In this document: in pieces, positions 26,004-35,560 of the stretch
Layout: the number at the start of each line of letters is the position of its first letter
Position numbering within the stretch: position 1 is the first letter of the stretch
From: Bacteroidota bacterium
GTDB lineage: Bacteria; Bacteroidota; Bacteroidia; Bacteroidales; F082
Length of the DNA stretch: 64,000 bases
Direction: 5' to 3'
Assembly (NCBI GenBank): GCA_023396415.1
Contig: JAEWWJ010000114.1
Span: 1 to 64,000 of the forward strand
Made by a program: the position numbers and the translations under genes
Notes under the pieces: model-generated
What the model saw: the letters and a program-made list of their open reading frames with translations, nothing else
Databases searched by the model: none
What the model was told of the DNA's origin: nothing

Positions 26004-29000
26004 ATGAAACAAAGCATATACCTCAGCTGTCTTCTCGCCTTCGCCCTGTTTATGGGGCCAAAAGGATGGACACAAACAGCGTTTACAGCCACTTATACTT
26101 TTGGGTCTAACGGCGATGTAACTTCTTTTACCTATAATGGCACTACATACACCGGTATTGCACCTGCACCTATTATGAAAGTTGGTGTTACAAATACCTC
26201 CAGTACAGGGAATTTTCGCGCAAGCGGATGGCCAACTGCCGCAACAGCTGATGTGAATAAATATATCGGTTTTACGATTGCTGCTCAATCCGGATATAAG
26301 TTCACTGTAAACACCATCAATTTTGGCATCGGACGCAGTGGAACCGGAACACGCACAACACAATGGCGAGGAAGTGCAGATACTTACAGTGCACTTTTAA
26401 ATAATTATACTACACTCAATAGCTCAATCACCAACACTTCTGGAGAACTCGCTAATCCCAATGAAAACTCTAACTGGACCGGAAACATTTTGACACTCGG
26501 TTCAGAATACGCAAACATCACTACATCATGTGGTTTCAGGATGTATTTATATGCTGCTGGAGCCACCGCAGGCACAGCTGGTTTAGCAGGTCCTATTACC
26601 ATCACCGGAACTTTTGAGCCCGATGCTCTGGTTCCCACTTTAACTGTTACCCCAACCACTTTGTCCAACTTCAATTATACTGTCGGGAACGGTCCTTCAG
26701 CAAGCCAATCCTACACTTTGAGTGGTGCAAACCTAAGCGGCTTCCCAGGCAATATCACCGTAACCGGAAGTACCAACTACCAAGTTTCCACCAATAATTC
26801 AACTTTCAGCAATAGCCTACAAGTGCCGTACACAACTGCTACTTTGGCTTCAACACCAATTTATGTTCGCCTAAAATCCGGCCTTGCCGTTGGTTCATAC
26901 AACAGCGAAACCATTGCCAGCACTGGCGGTGGAGCCACCGTAAAAAATGTTACAGTAAGCGGTAGCGTTTCGCCTCTGCCGATACCCGAAGCCCCTTTTG
27001 CCAATGCTGCAACTGCCGTTGGCGCGACAACATTCACTGCCAATTGGGAGACGACAGCAAATGCAACATCTTATGAAATAGATGTTTACACCCTAACCGG
27101 AAGTCCGACCACCGTCATATCAGAAAATTTTAATGGCTTTACTGCCGGCACAAGTGGTTCAGGAGCAGATGGTTCAGATGTTTCCGGAGGCCTCAACACC
27201 TATACCCAAACCGCAGGCTGGACTGGAAGCAAGGTGTATCAAGCCGGAGGGACGGCAAAAATGGGTTCATCGTCCGCTTTAGGATCTATCGTCAGCCCGG
27301 AAATAGATTTATCATCCGCCTCAGGAAATTTCAGTCTTGCTTTTGAAGCCATGGCCTGGAGTGGAGATGCCACAAGTTTAAAAATTTATCTGAATGATGT
27401 TTTGGTGCAAACAGTAACGGGCTTGAATAACTCAAGTTACACTTTAAGCCCCTTCAGTATTGATTTATCGGGAGGCACCGCCAACTCAAAAATAAAATTT
27501 GAGGGCCAGCAAGCCTCAAAAGGTCGTTTCTTTTTGGAGAATTTAGTTGTAACTAAAGGTGCCACAACAATTACACCTATTTCCGGCTCGCCTTTTACCA
27601 CCACCGAAACCAATAAAATCATAAGTGGCTTGAGTCCAAACACCACCTATTACTATAGGGTTCGGGCGAAAAACGCTGCCGGAACCAGTAACAATTCAAA
27701 TGTCATTGCAACAACAACTTTAGCAGCAGTAGGTCTGCCGGTCGTGTCCAATTCAACGGCCACCGCCATTGGTGAAACCATTGCTACACTAGGCGGCGAG
27801 ATCATTTCCGACGAAGGATTTGCCATCACCGAAAGAGGAACGGTTTGGGCCACCAATCCGGGAGTTACCATCAGCGACAATAAACTGGCCGAAGGAAACA
27901 CGGCAACAGGCGTTTTTAGTCATCAAAGAACAGGATTGCCGGCTGAAACATTGATTTATTTCAGGGCTTATGCCACCAACGCCAACGGAACAAGCCTTTC
28001 AGAAGAAAGCAGTTTCACCACTTATGCCTCTGAACCACTGACACATGCCACAGGGTTCAATGGCTCAAACGTTTCTACCACCTCAACTACCATCACCTTG
28101 ACCTGGACAAACCCAACACCGGCCTCGGAAAGCTATTTGATTAAAGGGGTTGTGGGCACAGGAACCATTGCCAATCCTGTTGATAATGTGCCAGAAACTG
28201 ATGCCCTTTTGGTGAAGAATTTAGCCGCAACTGCTGAAAACTATACCTTTACGGGACTGACACCATCCACCACTTACACATTCAAGATTTTTCCATACAA
28301 TGGATCAGGTTCAAACCTTAACTATCTCGTTACCAATGCTCCTCAAACATCGGCTACCACCACAGCCCTACAGCCAAGGGCGAAAATTTTTATCAGCGAA
28401 TACATCGAAGGCAACTCCAATAACAAAGCCATCGAAATTGTAAACAAAGAGGCAACACCCATCAATCTGGCCTTACTCCATGTTAGGAATTATTCCAATG
28501 GTTCCGCTACAATTTCAACTCAACTGAATACGCTTTCGGGAACTCTTGCTCCCGGACAGGTTTTTGTGGTCGCCAATTCCGGCGCTGCTGCTGACTTTCT
28601 ATCTTATGCCAATCACACCGGTTCAGCAGTTACAACTTTCAATGGTGATGACGCTTTGGAGATTGTTTATGACGGACAAGTGACGGATGTATTCGGTACT
28701 ATTGGCACAGACCCCGGCACTGCTTGGTCCGTTTGTGGTGTTGCCGATGCAACAGTAAATAAAACCCTCATCAGAAAATTAAGTGTAACCCAAGGAAACA
28801 CTATAAATGCCGGTTCTTTTGGCACTGACCTTGAAAATACAGAATGGATCATCAAAGACATTGACTATTCCGCCAATTTGGGTGCTTATGGAAGTGCTTT
28901 TACCGGAACTACCAGCAGCGAATGGAGCATCAGTGCTAACTGGGACATGGGAATTCCCACTGAGAGTGTTGCCGCCATAATTCCTATTGCTGCTAACAAT

Positions 29001-30431
29001 CCTCTTTTAAGCACTGAAAAAACGGTGGCCAATCTTTTGGTAAAAGAGGGCGGCAGCCTCAGCATTTCAGGCCGATTGACCGTTTCCGAAAAGCTCACCA
29101 ACAATGCCGGAACAAGCGGAATGATCATCAAATCAAGTGGTTCGGGCACAGGATCGTTGCTACACAACAGCAACAATGTGTCGGCCACTGTTGAACGCTA
29201 CATCACCGGAAACACCGTCCTCACTGCCTTTGACTATCATTTGGTTTCCATTCCGCTCAACACCAATGTAACCACGGCACAGTTTATGGGAGCATATCTT
29301 TACCAATTCAATACAGCTAGTCAACAGTGGGAAACGATGGGTACTTCAACAACAACGCCGCTTTGGAACAACCAAGGCTTTATGATTTACTACCCCAATA
29401 GCAGCCACACTTACAATTTCGAAGGCGAGCTCAACAATGGGACATTCAGTTTGTCAACACCTCTTTCATCGGCTGATCAATTTGCTTTGGTGCCTAACCC
29501 CTACCCCTCGGCCATTGACTGGGATCAGGCTTCGGGCTGGACGAAAATGAATTTTTATGATGCCATCTGGATTTGGGATCCTGTAGCCAATCAATACGCC
29601 ACTTACGGCGCATATCTCGGAGTAAATGGCGCAACAAAAGACATCCCCTCTGGTCAAGCTTTTTTTGTTAAATCGAACGGTGGCAGTGCCTTTTTATCGG
29701 TCAACAATGCTGCCCGTTTGCACAGTGGTCAGCATTTCTTTAAAAAAGGTTCAAATCTCGAAAAAGACGTTTTGCGGATTCATGCCCATGCCAACAATTT
29801 GAAAGACGAGATCGCCATCAGATTTACACGCAATGCAGAAGCTGCCTTTGACACAAAAGACGTTGACAAGCTTTTTGGCGCCGATATCGCTCCTCAGCTC
29901 TATAGCCTCACTTCCGACAACCGCCAATTGGCCATCAACAGCCTTCCGTATTCTGCTGAAACGATGGTTGTTCCAATGGGTTTTGAAATTACGGGCGATG
30001 AAACCGTCAGTTTTACACTGGAAGGTATTGAAAGCTTTGAACCTACGGTGGGCATATTACTCGAAGACGTGGTTTTGAATCAATGGATCAATTTACGCGA
30101 ACAAAACACTTATACTTTTCAACATTTGACCAACGAGAATCCACAGCGCTTTCTACTTCATTTTATGGGAGTTACAGCCACGGGCGAGCAAGCTGCAGCC
30201 GAAACCGGACAGATTTGGAATGTGGGTTCAAAGTTGTATTTGTCATTTCCTGAACGCCAAAATGAACGCGCTGAATTAGAAATTTATGATGTTCTTGGTC
30301 GCAAAATCGACAGTCAATCCCTAACCTTAGGCGCAGCCACAGTTGTTTCCATCTCTTATAATGGAATTGCTTTTGTTCAATTGCGCGTGGGCACTCAGGT
30401 GTATTCCAAAAAAGTGTTCATTCAACAATAA
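26004..30431 (+). CDS. Giant secreted lamin-tail-domain protein with Fn3 domains and T9SS-like C-terminus
   Basis: 1475 residues. Signal peptide MKQSIYLSCLLAFALFMG ... GWTQ. N-terminal beta domain (about 25-210), an Ig-like module (about 212-325, TVGNGPSASQSYTLSGANLS), several Fn3-type modules (about 330-790, with GLSPNTTYYYRVRAKNAAG and GLTPSTTYTFKIFPYNGSG), a lamin tail domain (from about 792: KIFISEYIEGNSNNKAIEIV), a beta region that often precedes T9SS signals (SEWSISANWDMGIPTE), and a C-terminal sorting-like domain (about 1400-1475, LEIYDVLGRKIDSQS ... FVQLRVGTQVYSKKVFIQQ). Lamin tail domains are common in secreted nucleases and surface proteins; no catalytic site is seen here. It lies between a nuclease gene and a small PID-CTERM-like gene, both on the same strand. 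Confidence 0.85.
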   Translation: MKQSIYLSCLLAFALFMGPKGWTQTAFTATYTFGSNGDVTSFTYNGTTYTGIAPAPIMKVGVTNTSSTGNFRASGWPTAATADVNKYIGFTIAAQSGYKFTVNTINFGIGRSGTGTRTTQWRGSADTYSALLNNYTTLNSSITNTSGELANPNENSNWTGNILTLGSEYANITTSCGFRMYLYAAGATAGTAGLAGPITITGTFEPDALVPTLTVTPTTLSNFNYTVGNGPSASQSYTLSGANLSGFPGNITVTGSTNYQVSTNNSTFSNSLQVPYTTATLASTPIYVRLKSGLAVGSYNSETIASTGGGATVKNVTVSGSVSPLPIPEAPFANAATAVGATTFTANWETTANATSYEIDVYTLTGSPTTVISENFNGFTAGTSGSGADGSDVSGGLNTYTQTAGWTGSKVYQAGGTAKMGSSSALGSIVSPEIDLSSASGNFSLAFEAMAWSGDATSLKIYLNDVLVQTVTGLNNSSYTLSPFSIDLSGGTANSKIKFEGQQASKGRFFLENLVVTKGATTITPISGSPFTTTETNKIISGLSPNTTYYYRVRAKNAAGTSNNSNVIATTTLAAVGLPVVSNSTATAIGETIATLGGEIISDEGFAITERGTVWATNPGVTISDNKLAEGNTATGVFSHQRTGLPAETLIYFRAYATNANGTSLSEESSFTTYASEPLTHATGFNGSNVSTTSTTITLTWTNPTPASESYLIKGVVGTGTIANPVDNVPETDALLVKNLAATAENYTFTGLTPSTTYTFKIFPYNGSGSNLNYLVTNAPQTSATTTALQPRAKIFISEYIEGNSNNKAIEIVNKEATPINLALLHVRNYSNGSATISTQLNTLSGTLAPGQVFVVANSGAAADFLSYANHTGSAVTTFNGDDALEIVYDGQVTDVFGTIGTDPGTAWSVCGVADATVNKTLIRKLSVTQGNTINAGSFGTDLENTEWIIKDIDYSANLGAYGSAFTGTTSSEWSISANWDMGIPTESVAAIIPIAANNPLLSTEKTVANLLVKEGGSLSISGRLTVSEKLTNNAGTSGMIIKSSGSGTGSLLHNSNNVSATVERYITGNTVLTAFDYHLVSIPLNTNVTTAQFMGAYLYQFNTASQQWETMGTSTTTPLWNNQGFMIYYPNSSHTYNFEGELNNGTFSLSTPLSSADQFALVPNPYPSAIDWDQASGWTKMNFYDAIWIWDPVANQYATYGAYLGVNGATKDIPSGQAFFVKSNGGSAFLSVNNAARLHSGQHFFKKGSNLEKDVLRIHAHANNLKDEIAIRFTRNAEAAFDTKDVDKLFGADIAPQLYSLTSDNRQLAINSLPYSAETMVVPMGFEITGDETVSFTLEGIESFEPTVGILLEDVVLNQWINLREQNTYTFQHLTNENPQRFLLHFMGVTATGEQAAAETGQIWNVGSKLYLSFPERQNERAELEIYDVLGRKIDSQSLTLGAATVVSISYNGIAFVQLRVGTQVYSKKVFIQQ

Positions 30432-30437
30432 AAAACC

Positions 30438-30677
30438 ATGAAAACACGAACGATTAAAAATATTTTTATTGTAGCCCTACTTTTGTTGGGAAGTCATTTA
30501 TTGGCTCAAGGCCCTCCCAATCCTCCGGGCGATCCATCCGTTGGCGGCGGCCCTATCGGTGGGTCGGCACCTCTTGAAGGTGGTCTTGGTATTTTATTGA
30601 CATTGGGTGCCGCCTACGGCGGAAAGAAAATCTATATTGCTTTTCGCAAGGAAAAAGATGCAATGAAGAGTGAATAG
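30438..30677 (+). CDS. Small PID-CTERM-like protein
   Basis: 79 residues: signal peptide 1-23 ending LLAQ, a Gly/Pro-rich stretch (GPPNPPGDPSVGGGPIGG), then PLEGGLGILLTLGAAYGGKK and a basic tail. This follows the plan of short Bacteroidota proteins with a P-I-D/G-G motif, a hydrophobic helix and a basic cluster (PID-CTERM family), thought to be a protein-sorting signal. Here the motif is PLEGG instead of PIDGG. The ATG is 7 bp after the stop of the lamin-tail gene, so the two are almost surely co-transcribed; such small proteins are often found just behind T9SS cargo genes. Confidence 0.75.
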   Translation: MKTRTIKNIFIVALLLLGSHLLAQGPPNPPGDPSVGGGPIGGSAPLEGGLGILLTLGAAYGGKKIYIAFRKEKDAMKSE

Positions 30678-30762
30678 AGCTTGCGCCAGCCCGCTGTCCT
30701 GAACTTATCGAAGGGAAAACAAAAATCAAAGAACACTAAAAGAGACCTTAAAGTCTGAAAAC

Positions 30763-30826
30763 CAAATTTTTGAATCTTGAATCTTGAATTTTGAATTTTA
30801 AATCCCAGAACAAAGAACAAAAAACA
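30763..30826 (+). repeat. Dispersed intergenic repeat, copy 2
   Basis: Contains tandem GAATCTT / GAATTTT units and then AATCCCAGAACAAAGAACAAA, matching 12862-12900. Just before it (30697-30713) is CCTGAACTTATCGAAGGG, a word often seen in Bacteroidota intergenic repeats; only one copy occurs here. Confidence 0.45.
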
Positions 30827-30831
30827 CCTCG

Positions 30832-31767
30832 CTAATACATCCTGCTTCTCTTAATCAAAAACTGGCTTAAAATCTGGTTGTATCCTTTGTTGATGTCGGC
30901 TTCCACATAGTCTATTTTATACTGGCCGCATTTCAATTTGATCTCATTTTTGCGTTCTATAACGGCCTTACGGTAAGCCTCTTGCACTTGAATAGGATTG
31001 AGCTTGAGGGTAGTTTTGGTTTCCATATCAACAAAACGATAGGGACGATTTTCGAGGTTCAGCTCCTCCTCCAATTGGTGGTCCATCACATGAAAGAGCA
31101 CCACCTCGTGCTTGTTGTATCTCAGGTGGCGCAAAGCCGGAAACAGTTCATCGGCTTGGGCCGGATCGTCCATCATGTCACTGAAAATGATAACGAGGGA
31201 ACGCCGGTGGGTGCGTTCTGCAATTTGATGCAAAGCCTCGGCAGCCGCGGTGCGGCGAGCTTGTTTGGCTTTTACGGGATCAATGAGGTTTTCCAGCAGA
31301 CTCAAAAGGTAGCGGTGATGTATTTTGTTCGATTTTACCGCAGTGTGCATGTCTAACTGTTCCGAAAAAAGACTCAATCCAACAGCATCGCGCTGACGTT
31401 GCATCAACTCCATCAAGCTGGCTGCCGAATACACCGAAAACAACAGCTTGTCGGGCTGGTCAATGGAAGGCTTCTCGCGAAACGGAAAATACATCGAAGA
31501 GGAGTGGTCAATCACCAATTGGCAGCGCAAGTTGGTTTCTTCCTCGTAGCGTTTCACAAACATTTTTTCGGAACGTGCGTAAAGCTTCCAATCAATATGG
31601 CGCGTGGATTCACCATTATTATACAAACGATGCTCAGCAAACTCCACCGAAAAACCATGAAAAGGACTTTTGTGAAGCCCAGTGATGAAGCCTTCCACAA
31701 CCTGACGCGCCAAAAGCTCTAGGCTTCCTAAACGGGCAAGATGATTACGATCAATGAAGTGGCTCAT
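30832..31767 (-). CDS. DUF58 domain protein (MoxR-associated type)
   Basis: 311 residues from ATG 31767. DUF58 proteins have a vWA-like fold and usually act with a MoxR AAA ATPase, which is not present in this window. Motifs: GFSVEFAEHRLYNNGESTRHIDWKLYARSEKMFVKRYEEETN (a family hallmark; positions about 40-80), LVIDHSSSMYFPFREKP with a DxSxS MIDAS-type site, and IIFSDMMDDPAQADELF. The reading frame extends 15 codons upstream, but MSHFIDRNHLARLGSLELLA is the usual start. It follows the thioredoxin gene by 114 bp on the same strand. Confidence 0.85.
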   Translation of the reverse strand: MSHFIDRNHLARLGSLELLARQVVEGFITGLHKSPFHGFSVEFAEHRLYNNGESTRHIDWKLYARSEKMFVKRYEEETNLRCQLVIDHSSSMYFPFREKPSIDQPDKLLFSVYSAASLMELMQRQRDAVGLSLFSEQLDMHTAVKSNKIHHRYLLSLLENLIDPVKAKQARRTAAAEALHQIAERTHRRSLVIIFSDMMDDPAQADELFPALRHLRYNKHEVVLFHVMDHQLEEELNLENRPYRFVDMETKTTLKLNPIQVQEAYRKAVIERKNEIKLKCGQYKIDYVEADINKGYNQILSQFLIKRSRMY

Positions 31768-31881
31768 CTGTAATGGTTTAATGTGTAATATGGAGCTATT
31801 TAATGAAAACAAAGGCTACCATCTTTTGCAAACGTTTAAAGGCGTTCAAAAAAATGGCAGCTCAATGCGAAAGATTACCGG

Positions 31882-32199
31882 TTAAAGCAAGGCTTCCAAT
31901 TTCTTTACAATCGCAGCTTTTGGAACCGCTCCAACTTGTTTATCCACTACCTGACCTCCTTTAAAAAAGAGAATAGTGGGAATATTGCGGATGCCATAGG
32001 CATTGGCTGAGGCCGGGTTGGTATCCACATCGAGTTTCACAACCTTAGCTTTGCCTTCGTATTCTTTACCAATTTCCTCGACAATTGGACCTACCATGCG
32101 ACAAGGACCGCACCAAACTGCCCAAAAATCAACAATAACAGGAACATCGGAATCTAAAACATCTTCTTTGAAAGAAGCATCAGTAACATTAAGCGCCAT
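31882..32199 (-). CDS. trxA: Thioredoxin
   Basis: 105 residues, standard thioredoxin length, cytoplasmic. Active site WCGPC (W29-C33) in [19 protein letters not shown], the cis-proline stretch [12 protein letters not shown] and conserved KLDVDTNP. It reduces disulfides in many partners. A -7 box TATCTTTG (32236-32229, minus strand) is 30 bp upstream of the ATG. Clear identity. Confidence 0.95.
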   Translation of the reverse strand: MALNVTDASFKEDVLDSDVPVIVDFWAVWCGPCRMVGPIVEEIGKEYEGKAKVVKLDVDTNPASANAYGIRNIPTILFFKGGQVVDKQVGAVPKAAIVKKLEALL

Positions 32200-32228
32200 A
32201 ACGGTATTTTTTTAAAGTTTTATGTGGG

Positions 32229-32236
32229 CAAAGATA
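32229..32236 (-). promoter_or_regulatory. -7 box TATCTTTG before thioredoxin
   Basis: TATCTTTG on the minus strand fits TAnnTTTG. A TTG lies 15 bp upstream (32254-32252), slightly closer than usual. Confidence 0.4.
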
Positions 32237-32502
32237 AAGCTATTCTTTAAACAAGGTTTGAAATTGGCATTTCTTAAAGTAAAAACAGAAAGGCTTCAAT
32301 CATAAAATGCTCCGCACCAAAGACAAAACAAATGAGCAATACTTGACGGTTTTGACAAGGTTAGGTGGGCAATGGCTTATTCATAAAAAACGATAAAACA
32401 ATGATTTATTCCGAAAATAGCGATGACTTTTAGCGCATTTCTTAGATAAAACAAAGGAAGGCAACAATACGAAGCTTGTTGAATGTCAAAATGAGATTTT
32501 CA
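32237..32502. other. Long non-coding leader region before the first lipoprotein/LruC module
   Basis: About 265 bp without a gene. It contains AGGTGGGCAATGG at 32363-32375, similar to AGGTAGGCAATGA at 36440-36452, and TTGACAAGG at 32352. No RNA gene was recognised. Confidence 0.35.
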
Positions 32503-32517
32503 TTCCAATATTCGGAA
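32503..32517. promoter_or_regulatory. Upstream inverted element TTCC-AATATTC-GGAA
   Basis: TTCC 32503-32506, seven bases, GGAA 32514-32517; centre 95 bp upstream of the GG of the putative promoter at 32603. Same grammar as at 17802-17816, 35653-35674, 36647-36669 and 55553-55575. The third half-site (TTCC after N4) seen in the others is absent here. Confidence 0.5.
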
Positions 32518-32602
32518 TCGGTACGTATGAATACTTATACATATCAACCGATAAAAAAAATATATGTCTGAAAATAAGTTATATACTGAGGTCAAAAATA
32601 TC

Positions 32603-32618
32603 TTGGTCTGATTATTGC
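32603..32618 (+). promoter_or_regulatory. Putative -24/-12 promoter TTGG-N8-TTGC
   Basis: TTGGTCTGATTATTGC has GG (32605-32606), ten bases, GC (32617-32618), the spacing of sigma-54 promoters. Predicted transcription start is near 32630, so ATG 32647 is preferred to ATG 32635. An alternative reading is a degenerate housekeeping -7 box, TATCTTGG at 32599-32606. Confidence 0.45.
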
Positions 32619-32646
32619 TTACCTCTAACCCCAAATGAAAGAAAAT

Positions 32647-33009
32647 ATGAGAAAACTTACTTTTTTAACTGTTATAACGCTTCTTTTTGCTTTTTCGTCA
32701 TGTAAAAAAGACACTCCCGAACCTGCTCAAACACTTCCTTCTAATATGAATGAGATGGTTGTCCCGCAAGGCTTTGATTGGAAAACATCCAAAAGCTTTG
32801 AGATTGTCATCACTGCTTCGGAAGGCGGCATTGTGGAAGCCGGCTCCACCGATGGAAGGAGCTACCAACGTGCTTATTTGAAAGCCAATCAACCTTACAC
32901 CATGAAACTGAGTGTTCCTACGTATGAAAAAAAGTTGGTTCTCAGTTTTGCAGGCCAGCAAACCATTTTAGAGCTTACAACACAACAACTCAACCATCGT
33001 TTTCAATAA
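32647..33009 (+). CDS. Small lipoprotein of the LruC module, paralog 1
   Basis: 120 residues from ATG 32647 (ATG 32635 in frame is less likely, see promoter). Lipobox FSSC with Cys19, followed by KKDTPEP. The mature part is one beta domain: MNEMVVPQGFDWKTSKSFEI ... YQRAYLKANQPYTMKLSVPTYEKKL ... LELTTQQLNHRF. It is a clear paralog of the genes at 35788 and 36790 (shared VPxxFxWKT, YQ[KR]AYL, YTMK, VP[ST]YEK). The domain also resembles residues 35-130 of the LruC lipoprotein at 14568-17693. The LruC gene begins 27 bp downstream, so they form a two-gene operon. Function unknown; likely surface- or periplasm-anchored partner of the LruC protein. Confidence 0.75.
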   Translation: MRKLTFLTVITLLFAFSSCKKDTPEPAQTLPSNMNEMVVPQGFDWKTSKSFEIVITASEGGIVEAGSTDGRSYQRAYLKANQPYTMKLSVPTYEKKLVLSFAGQQTILELTTQQLNHRFQ

Positions 33010-33036
33010 CATTTTCTTAACCAGCAATAAATAACT

Positions 33037-35484
33037 ATGAAATATACAACATTCACTTACGCACTTAGTCTATTCATCGCATTGACATTTGGCACTCAAA
33101 CCCATGCGCAAGAATACCTTCGGGTTTATACCAGCGCCCCCGGAACGATGTTTTCCAACGTCACGGGCAACACACTGATCACTGAAAATTTCTCCGGCTT
33201 CACCATTCCCAACACCAGTTGGGCACCGCTACCCGGCGGCTACACCTCGGCGCTGGGCACCTACTACCAAACAGGTGGACAATCGTATGTTAAAGCCGAC
33301 GATCAATATGGCGCAGGCCAAGGCAAATACATGTCAATTAAAGTAGGTGGAACAGTTAAGCTTAACTTTACCAATCCCAAACAGTATTTTGGTTTTGCTT
33401 GGCCTGCTGGCGATGGTAAAAACACCATTAAAATTATCCGTAGCGGACAAGTAATTGGAACTTTCACCACCAATAACGTTATTGCACAGTTGCCCAACAA
33501 TGCCAGCAATTCAGTTACTGCTATCAACGGGTCGGTCTATACCACAAACCAATTTTATGGCAAACCCGGCACCGGCCAAAACGCCAACGAGCCTTATGCC
33601 TATTTGCATTTTCTCTCCTCACCCGGATTGATGTTCGATGCCGTTGAACTCTCGATGGGTGCCGGTGGCGAATTTGAAAACGACAACCACACTGTACTTA
33701 TTGATGGCGCCCCCATTTTGCAAGGCGACTGGGTAGAATTGATTTCTATTGTAACCCCAACGGCTGCCAACGACAGTAAAGTTGGCCTTTTTGGCGCAGC
33801 GGTAACACTCGATGTTTTAAGCAACGATACGCCCGGCGATGCCGCTTTGATTCCCGGAAGTGTTCAAATTGACGGAACAACAACCGCAGCTTCACCGCTT
33901 AACGTTGCAGGCGAAGGCGTTTGGAGCGTCAATTCCATTACCGGAGCCATCACCTTTACACCCGAAGTAGGTTTCATAGGCAATCCTACACCAATAAAAT
34001 ATTTCGTAAAAGACGCGAACAACTTCGCCTCTAACTTGGCAACCGTTACGGTAACCTATCCCATTCCGCCAACAGCTGTTGATAACACTGCAAGCACAGA
34101 TATGAACGTTCCGGTTGACATCAATGTTTTGGCCAACGATATGGAAGGCAGCAGCGCCCTAGATCCAACAACGGTTACTTTCGTTGCCGGAACAACGCCT
34201 AATCCAACAACTGTAGGCACTTTTACCGCTGATCCACTGACCGGATTGGTAACCTTTACGCCAGCATTTGGTTTTACCGGAATTGCCACCGTTGACTATC
34301 GCATTTGCGACGTGGCAGGCAATTGCGCAATCGCCACCATCACCGTAACCGTAAATACCGTCAGTGGCCCTACCGCCAACGATGACAGCGCCATAACCCT
34401 CGTCAACACGCCTGTTGATATTGATGTGTTGGACAACGACACTCCAGGAGCTGTTGCTCTAGACCCCACTTCAATCACTTTTATCCCTGCCACAGCTCCC
34501 AATCCAACAACGGAAGGAATATTTACTGTTGATCCCTTATCGGGAGTGGTTACCTTCACTCCTGTAAATGGATTTTTGGGAGTGGTTTCCATTGATTACA
34601 GCGTTTGCGACCTGAATGGATTGTGCCATATAGCCACCATTACTGTGAATGTAATCGTTGGTTTAACCAACCTCTATCCTGCCTTAGGCCCCGGCACACT
34701 TGCCTTCGAAGACCTCTGGCCAGGCAAAGGTGATTATGATTTTAACGATATGGTGATTGATTATCAGTTTAAAATTATTTCCAACCTATCGAACAACGTA
34801 GATGAAATTACCGGCACATTTGTTCTCAAAGCTTTTGGCGCCTCCTTTGAAAACGGCTTTGGCTTCCAATTGGCCGATGGTATTGACCCCAACGATGTAA
34901 CCGTTACAGGAACCGGTCTCACCGAAAACATCATTACCCTCAACCCAAGCGGCACTGAGGCCGGACAAACGAAAGCAACCATTATTGTTTTTGACAATGC
35001 TTTCGCCCATATGCCCCATCCCGGAATTGGAATAGGTGTAAACACAACCCCAGGCGCACCTTATGTAGCTCCGGTAACATTCACCGTGAAAATGGTTTTT
35101 AAACCCAATACCTATAGCTACAACGATTTGGCTATTGGCAGCTTTAATCCTTTCCTTATTGTGAACAAAGTGCGCGGCCACGAAGTGCACCTTCCAAATG
35201 ATGAACCGACCGACCTTGCCGATCTATCTTTGTTCGGACAATGGGAAGACAACAGCGATCCCGCAAACGGAAAATATTACATCACTGTGTTGAACCACCC
35301 TTGGGCGATCAACATTTATGAAAAATTTGATTATCCCATCGAAAAACAAGATATCCTCGGCGTTCACCTGAAATTTGCTGAATGGGCTACCAGCAGCGGG
35401 GTGCTTTTCCCTGATTGGTACAAAAACATTTCAGGATACCGCAACGAAGCACTGATATACGAAATTCCATCTACTACGCCATAA
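33037..35484 (+). CDS. LruC-domain surface protein with cadherin-like Ig repeats
   Basis: 815 residues. Sec signal ending THAQ (about residue 25), no lipobox. N-terminal beta-sandwich (about 26-235, LITENFSGFTIPNTSW ... FGFAWPAGDGKNTI) resembling carbohydrate- or PEP-CTERM-associated domains. Three Ig/cadherin-like repeats (about 240-545) with TVTFVAGTTPNPTTVGTFT / VTFTPAFGFTG / VDYRICDxxG. The C-terminal LruC domain starts with AFEDLWPGKGDYDFNDMVI (about residue 553) and includes NPFLIVNKVRGHEVHLP and FAEWATSSGVLFPDWYKN. It is the partner of the small lipoprotein 27 bp upstream. The final repeats are nearly identical in design to that of the 1916-residue paralog, indicating duplication. A terminator follows at 35521-35560. 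Confidence 0.85.
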   Translation: MKYTTFTYALSLFIALTFGTQTHAQEYLRVYTSAPGTMFSNVTGNTLITENFSGFTIPNTSWAPLPGGYTSALGTYYQTGGQSYVKADDQYGAGQGKYMSIKVGGTVKLNFTNPKQYFGFAWPAGDGKNTIKIIRSGQVIGTFTTNNVIAQLPNNASNSVTAINGSVYTTNQFYGKPGTGQNANEPYAYLHFLSSPGLMFDAVELSMGAGGEFENDNHTVLIDGAPILQGDWVELISIVTPTAANDSKVGLFGAAVTLDVLSNDTPGDAALIPGSVQIDGTTTAASPLNVAGEGVWSVNSITGAITFTPEVGFIGNPTPIKYFVKDANNFASNLATVTVTYPIPPTAVDNTASTDMNVPVDINVLANDMEGSSALDPTTVTFVAGTTPNPTTVGTFTADPLTGLVTFTPAFGFTGIATVDYRICDVAGNCAIATITVTVNTVSGPTANDDSAITLVNTPVDIDVLDNDTPGAVALDPTSITFIPATAPNPTTEGIFTVDPLSGVVTFTPVNGFLGVVSIDYSVCDLNGLCHIATITVNVIVGLTNLYPALGPGTLAFEDLWPGKGDYDFNDMVIDYQFKIISNLSNNVDEITGTFVLKAFGASFENGFGFQLADGIDPNDVTVTGTGLTENIITLNPSGTEAGQTKATIIVFDNAFAHMPHPGIGIGVNTTPGAPYVAPVTFTVKMVFKPNTYSYNDLAIGSFNPFLIVNKVRGHEVHLPNDEPTDLADLSLFGQWEDNSDPANGKYYITVLNHPWAINIYEKFDYPIEKQDILGVHLKFAEWATSSGVLFPDWYKNISGYRNEALIYEIPSTTP

Positions 35485-35520
35485 GGCACAGGGTGGACCA
35501 GCCAAACGACTAAGCTAAAT

Positions 35521-35560
35521 TCCCCGGTTTCTTTGCAAGAGATCGGGGGATTTTCATTTT
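35521..35560 (+). terminator. Terminator of the first LruC module
   Basis: TCCCCGGT ... ATCGGGGGA stem-loop (35521-35550) followed by TTTTCATTTT, 37 bp after the LruC stop. Confidence 0.7.

Noticed and set aside
32200..32646. Riboswitch or small RNA in the long leaders of the LruC modules
   Set aside because: No conserved aptamer fold or terminator-type hairpin seen; most of the region should lie upstream of transcription start.
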